64,000 nucleotides of DNA from Patagioenas fasciata (lineage: Eukaryota; Chordata; Aves; Columbiformes; Columbidae): the NCBI RefSeq assembly GCF_037038585.1, contig NC_092520.1, positions 148,923,104-148,987,103 on the forward strand. Direction: 5' to 3'. Of the stretch, positions 60,801 to 64,000 are shown piece after piece. The notes under the pieces were generated by a model that saw only the letters and a list, made by a program, of their open reading frames with translations, made no database searches and was not told the origin of the DNA. A program made the translations under genes and the position numbers. Numbering within the stretch: the stretch's first letter is position 1; the number at the start of each line of letters is the position of its first letter.

Positions 60801-63590
60801 GCTAATGAACCAGTTGGAAAAATACTTCACTGAGTGTTGGCTTTATCACAGTGCAGTAGTGTGAGAACACAAATGCAATTTCCTTACTCTGAATCATTTG
60901 TAAAGAAGAACTAGACATAAATGGGCCAAGAGGGAAAATAAGTTGCTACTTAAAAGTAGAGTAGACCTATTGGAGTGAATGATCATTTAGCACTTAATTA
61001 CAAAATCTGTGGTGTCTTACCATCTCAAGAGCAGAAGTAAATTAATTAAATTTGATGGTTTGAACTAGGATGACAGCCTTTTAGTTCCTCTAAACTCAAC
61101 CTGGAATCAGGTGGGCAAGAGCCTTTTGTGTTTACATCATAGGTGTTAAATACAATCTGTTCTCTTCTGTCACTGGCAGCGACACTATTGAACAGTATTC
61201 TGTGTAAGTCTGCATAGTCTGAAACAGTTTTAAAGCTATTTCTAAATTTGATTAATCATCTTTGTTATACATGCTGGACTGCAAAGAGCTGTTAGGTGGA
61301 AGTGAAATTAAGATGTGGGGAACTATGGAGGTGAAGGATTCCATAGATGTTTTTCTTGGAAATGTGTCCAGCAGCAGCACTCACTTAAGAAAATGGCAGT
61401 TAACTTGGTTACTGGCTTTCAGTATCCCCAGTGGAGCTTAACTTTTTTAGAATTAGTATTTTTAGTCCAGTTTCTGGGGTCTCAAACTTCTAAAATTGAG
61501 AATTCAGTCTTGCTAGTGAACTGACCAGTGATAAACTGTTCAGATGACTACTGTACAAGTGTGTGTCAACTCAGTATTTAAATAATAATCTAGTCAAGAG
61601 CTGTGTTTCAGTGGTTAAAATACAGAAATACTGCATTTGTACCTTTCAGATGCAAATTCTCAATGTATGTACAAATACTGGGACCTGGTGATTGAAGCTA
61701 GAGCAGGTCATTAATAGCTTGGACATTTGCCTAAAGAAACCTGACTGCCTATAATACAGTGTAGCTCTAATATAGCTTGTCTATTTTTTTCATTGTTTCT
61801 CAGACAAAAGAAGTAGTGCACATCTGGTAATGAACCTGTTTTGTAAGCAGTTTGGATTAGACTCATTACTTGTACTGCCTGCCTGCCAGAGCTAATATGT
61901 GTGCTAGCCTTACTTAGGAAACATTTGTTTCAAAAAAATAGGAGCTTCCAGGGAGTTAGATGCTCTCACTAATAATATTGTGCTGTTTAGCCAGCTAAGC
62001 AGACTTTCCTTGGTACTGTTGCTCCAACATGCTGTTATTGTTAATAACAGGTTTGACAAAAGGAAACTATTGCTTTCCTGCAGGCTGAGTTAAAGCTTCT
62101 TACCAGAGCAGTGCTAACTGTTCTTGATGCTTTCAGATTGGGAGTTTTACTCTGGGGTTTGCATGGTTAAAAGCACAATTGCCACAGTCTGTCTAGTTGT
62201 TGGTGTTAAATTGTGAATCTTCCTCACCTGTGTGGGTATTAAGGTCTTAGAAGTCCTTCTCCCACATGTTAAGTGAATTTTCTAGTTTGTCCTTAGAAGT
62301 TGTTTGGTAACTTGTGTGAGGACAACTTAAGCTACCAGGTGAGTGTAATTCAAACACTGAGTGAGTAAGTCAAACTTGATTGTGTTGAGTAGCATTTAGG
62401 CCTAGTAATAGCTAGTAAACTACAAATAAGTGAATACAAGTAACTGAACAATTGAACTGATTGAACAAATGAATGTGTAATTTGTTTTCCAGTTGCTTAG
62501 AAACACACATGGAATTTGCACATGTCCCAGATCTTATTGCGACAGTAGATTAAGCTTTTGTCACTGCACTGATGAAACACTTACCAACACTAACACTAGT
62601 TTGAAAGAGCTTTATATTAGACTGAGTGGCTCATTCTAGAAAAACTTCTGATATCATGCCATGAGCATAAACCAAACTGACTGTAAAGCACATGTGAGTA
62701 GCTGAAATGAAACTTAACTTGTTACTTCCCAGCATGCCTTATGGTATGGGGATATGGGCAGCATGCCTGAACTATGGCATTTTGCCATCTCCAGAGCTGT
62801 CAAGGAGACTTATAAAAATGAACTGACTCCTCAGTGGGGAAAAACTCAAAAATAGGGTATATCAAAATGCAATTAATCTACTTTATCTACTTTAAATAGT
62901 CTTTTTGAAGACTGGTTAGTAAAATATTGGTGAAAGCCATCAGTGAAGACAGGAATACTGCTTTATTTGTGGAACTAAATTTGAAATACTTTTCTCAAAG
63001 TATGACTTCTATATTGTTTTCTTTCTGAAGTTTGTAGAAATTATCTGTGAAGACATTCAGCTAAGCATCAGGGTAAAAGATCAGTGCTGAAGTTGTCCAT
63101 CTCCTGTAGTCTTTCTAGGCTTTCATATCAGCATCTGATTTTAAGTAGTTGTTTACCTACGGGAACAGAAAGAAACATGAAATAACTAGTATCCAGGCTT
63201 TCCTGTTTTCAACATTAGTGCACCAAGTATTGCACAAGATGTTGCCTGGAAAGTCTAATACAGAAAAACTTGTAGGATATCTGTGTGGTGGTGTGAGCTG
63301 GCTTTGTGTTGCACCTCAGACAGTCATGGATGAGTTATATTAATGACTAAATTTAAAGTACCAGTTACAGACATAGTATCTCTAAAAAAAAAATCATTTT
63401 GGAGAAGTACACCAGTTCTCAAGGAGAACTGAAGTACAAGGGGACTGAGGTGCAACCAGTAGTCTTAAGCATGAAAACCATATTTTTATCTATTCCTTTG
63501 TAGGAGGCAGTAGAGAAGTATGATGAAGTAGTACACAACTTGGAATTTGCCAAGGAGCTTCAGAAGACTTTTTCAGGACTTAGCCAAGAT
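57624..63590 (+). CDS. CAPRIN2: CAPRIN2 (caprin family member 2), N-terminal exons, partial
   Basis: Three exons (57,624-57,872, 59,786-59,848, 63,504-63,590) join in frame to 133 codons, and the gene continues beyond the window. The protein reads MVQLSQAPF, then QAYETYIDNGLICLKHKIRN, LKLEDYKDRLKKGEALN and EKYDEVVHNLEFAKELQKTF. This is the homologous HR1 coiled-coil region of caprins, about residues 58-133. It matches CAPRIN2 rather than CAPRIN1 at the start (MVQL) and in the ICLKHKIRN segment. By family knowledge caprin-2 is a cytoplasmic RNA-binding protein that also promotes canonical Wnt signalling through LRP5/6 and carries a C-terminal C1q-like domain. That domain is not in this window. 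Confidence 0.96.
57873..59785 (+). other. CAPRIN2: CAPRIN2 intron between first two coding exons
   Basis: A 1.9 kb AT-rich GT-AG intron. No transposon or other gene recognised. Confidence 0.9.
59786..59848 (+). CDS. CAPRIN2: CAPRIN2 coding exon, 21 codons
   Basis: The acceptor TTTTCCTACAG ends at 59,785 and the donor is CAGTTG|GTAAGT. It encodes LKLEDYKDRLKKGEALNQDQL, part of the helical caprin HR1 region. It is phase 0 at both ends, so it could be skipped without a frameshift. Confidence 0.96.
59849..63503 (+). other. CAPRIN2: CAPRIN2 intron, 3.7 kb
   Basis: AT-rich GT-AG intron. Short ORFs only. No recognised mobile element. Confidence 0.9.
63504..63590 (+). CDS. CAPRIN2: CAPRIN2 coding exon, 29 codons
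   Basis: The acceptor TTCCTTTGTAG ends at 63,503 and the donor is CAAGAT|GTAAGT. It encodes EAVEKYDEVVHNLEFAKEL and QKTFSGLSQD, highly conserved in caprins. It is phase 0 at both ends. The next exon lies outside the window. Confidence 0.96.
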
Positions 63591-63774
63591 GTAAGTATGA
63601 AATGCTTTTCCTGACACTGTCAGGAGGTAACTACAAAGTTTGTGCTACTTTTGTAATGGCTACGCTTATATGCCAATACACAGAATACTAGGAGCATTTT
63701 GGTGCTTGTTGACTAGTTCTGTCTAGGTCTGGTCACTTGGTACACAAAGGCTATAAATAAACTTCAGTGAGTCC

Positions 63775-64000
63775 CGTGGTGGGCCTCTGAATGGCTGGGG
63801 GCTAGAGCATGAGACCTGTGTGGAGAGCCTGGAAGAAAGGGCCTTGTTGGGCCTGGTGTAGTGAAGGTTTGGCAGGAGATGCAATATTAACCTTCAAATA
63901 CCCAAAAGATTACTGAAAGGATGGAGCCAGGCTTTTTGCTGAGAGATGTGGTAGGAGAAGGAATAATTGTAAATTGAAAGATGTTCCAACTAGATAGGAG
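63775..64000 (+). mobile_element. Diverged CR1 LINE fragment at window edge
   Basis: In the CAPRIN2 intron after 63,590. GGCTAGAGCATGAGACC, then AACCTTCAAATACCCAAAAG, GATGGAGCCAGGCTTTTTGC and AAAGATGTTCCAACTAGAT follow the order of the CR1 ORF2 C-terminal region in sense orientation. There are many substitutions, which indicates an old copy. It runs off the end. Confidence 0.8.

Overview
This window reads as nuclear DNA of a bird. It contains spliced vertebrate genes with GT-AG introns, CpG-island promoters, several 3'-anchored CR1 LINE fragments ending in the avian ATTCTATGATTCT-type tail, and a solo LTR of a type I recall from bird genomes. The CR1 tail variants and the LTR make a neoavian bird more likely than chicken, but that is inference from recall. 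I see no bacterial-type features and no CRISPR, rRNA or tRNA.

Two protein-coding genes are clear, both on the + strand. SINHCAF (FAM60A), a subunit of the SIN3-HDAC corepressor, spans about 13.15-31.85 kb. It has a non-coding first exon in a CpG island, a 10.4 kb first intron, five coding exons (23,800-29,541) that splice in frame to a 222-residue protein, and a 2.3 kb 3'UTR. CAPRIN2, an RNA-binding caprin-family protein, starts in a second CpG island at about 56.1-56.8 kb. Its first three coding exons seen here (57,624-57,872, 59,786-59,848, 63,504-63,590) encode 133 residues, and the gene runs off the right edge.

Layout: 1-12.65 kb has no gene I can support and contains two hAT-like MITE copies. 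12.65-15.6 kb is a large CpG island. 13.3-31.9 kb is SINHCAF. 31.9-56.1 kb is intergenic and holds most of the mobile-element load: five CR1 fragments and one isolated CR1 tail, a 1.06 kb solo LTR, and a fold-back MITE. 56.1-64 kb is the 5' part of CAPRIN2, with another old CR1 at the edge.

I did not find an undescribed molecular system. The most notable signals are a small family of palindromic hAT-like MITEs in three states of decay, the head-to-tail closeness of SINHCAF and CAPRIN2 (which I recall as being separated by other genes in human), a CR1 fragment lying in the SINHCAF 3'UTR, and a TAAT-rich block upstream of CAPRIN2 that could be a conserved regulatory element. The two genes are linked by position. 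Nothing in the sequence shows that they act together.
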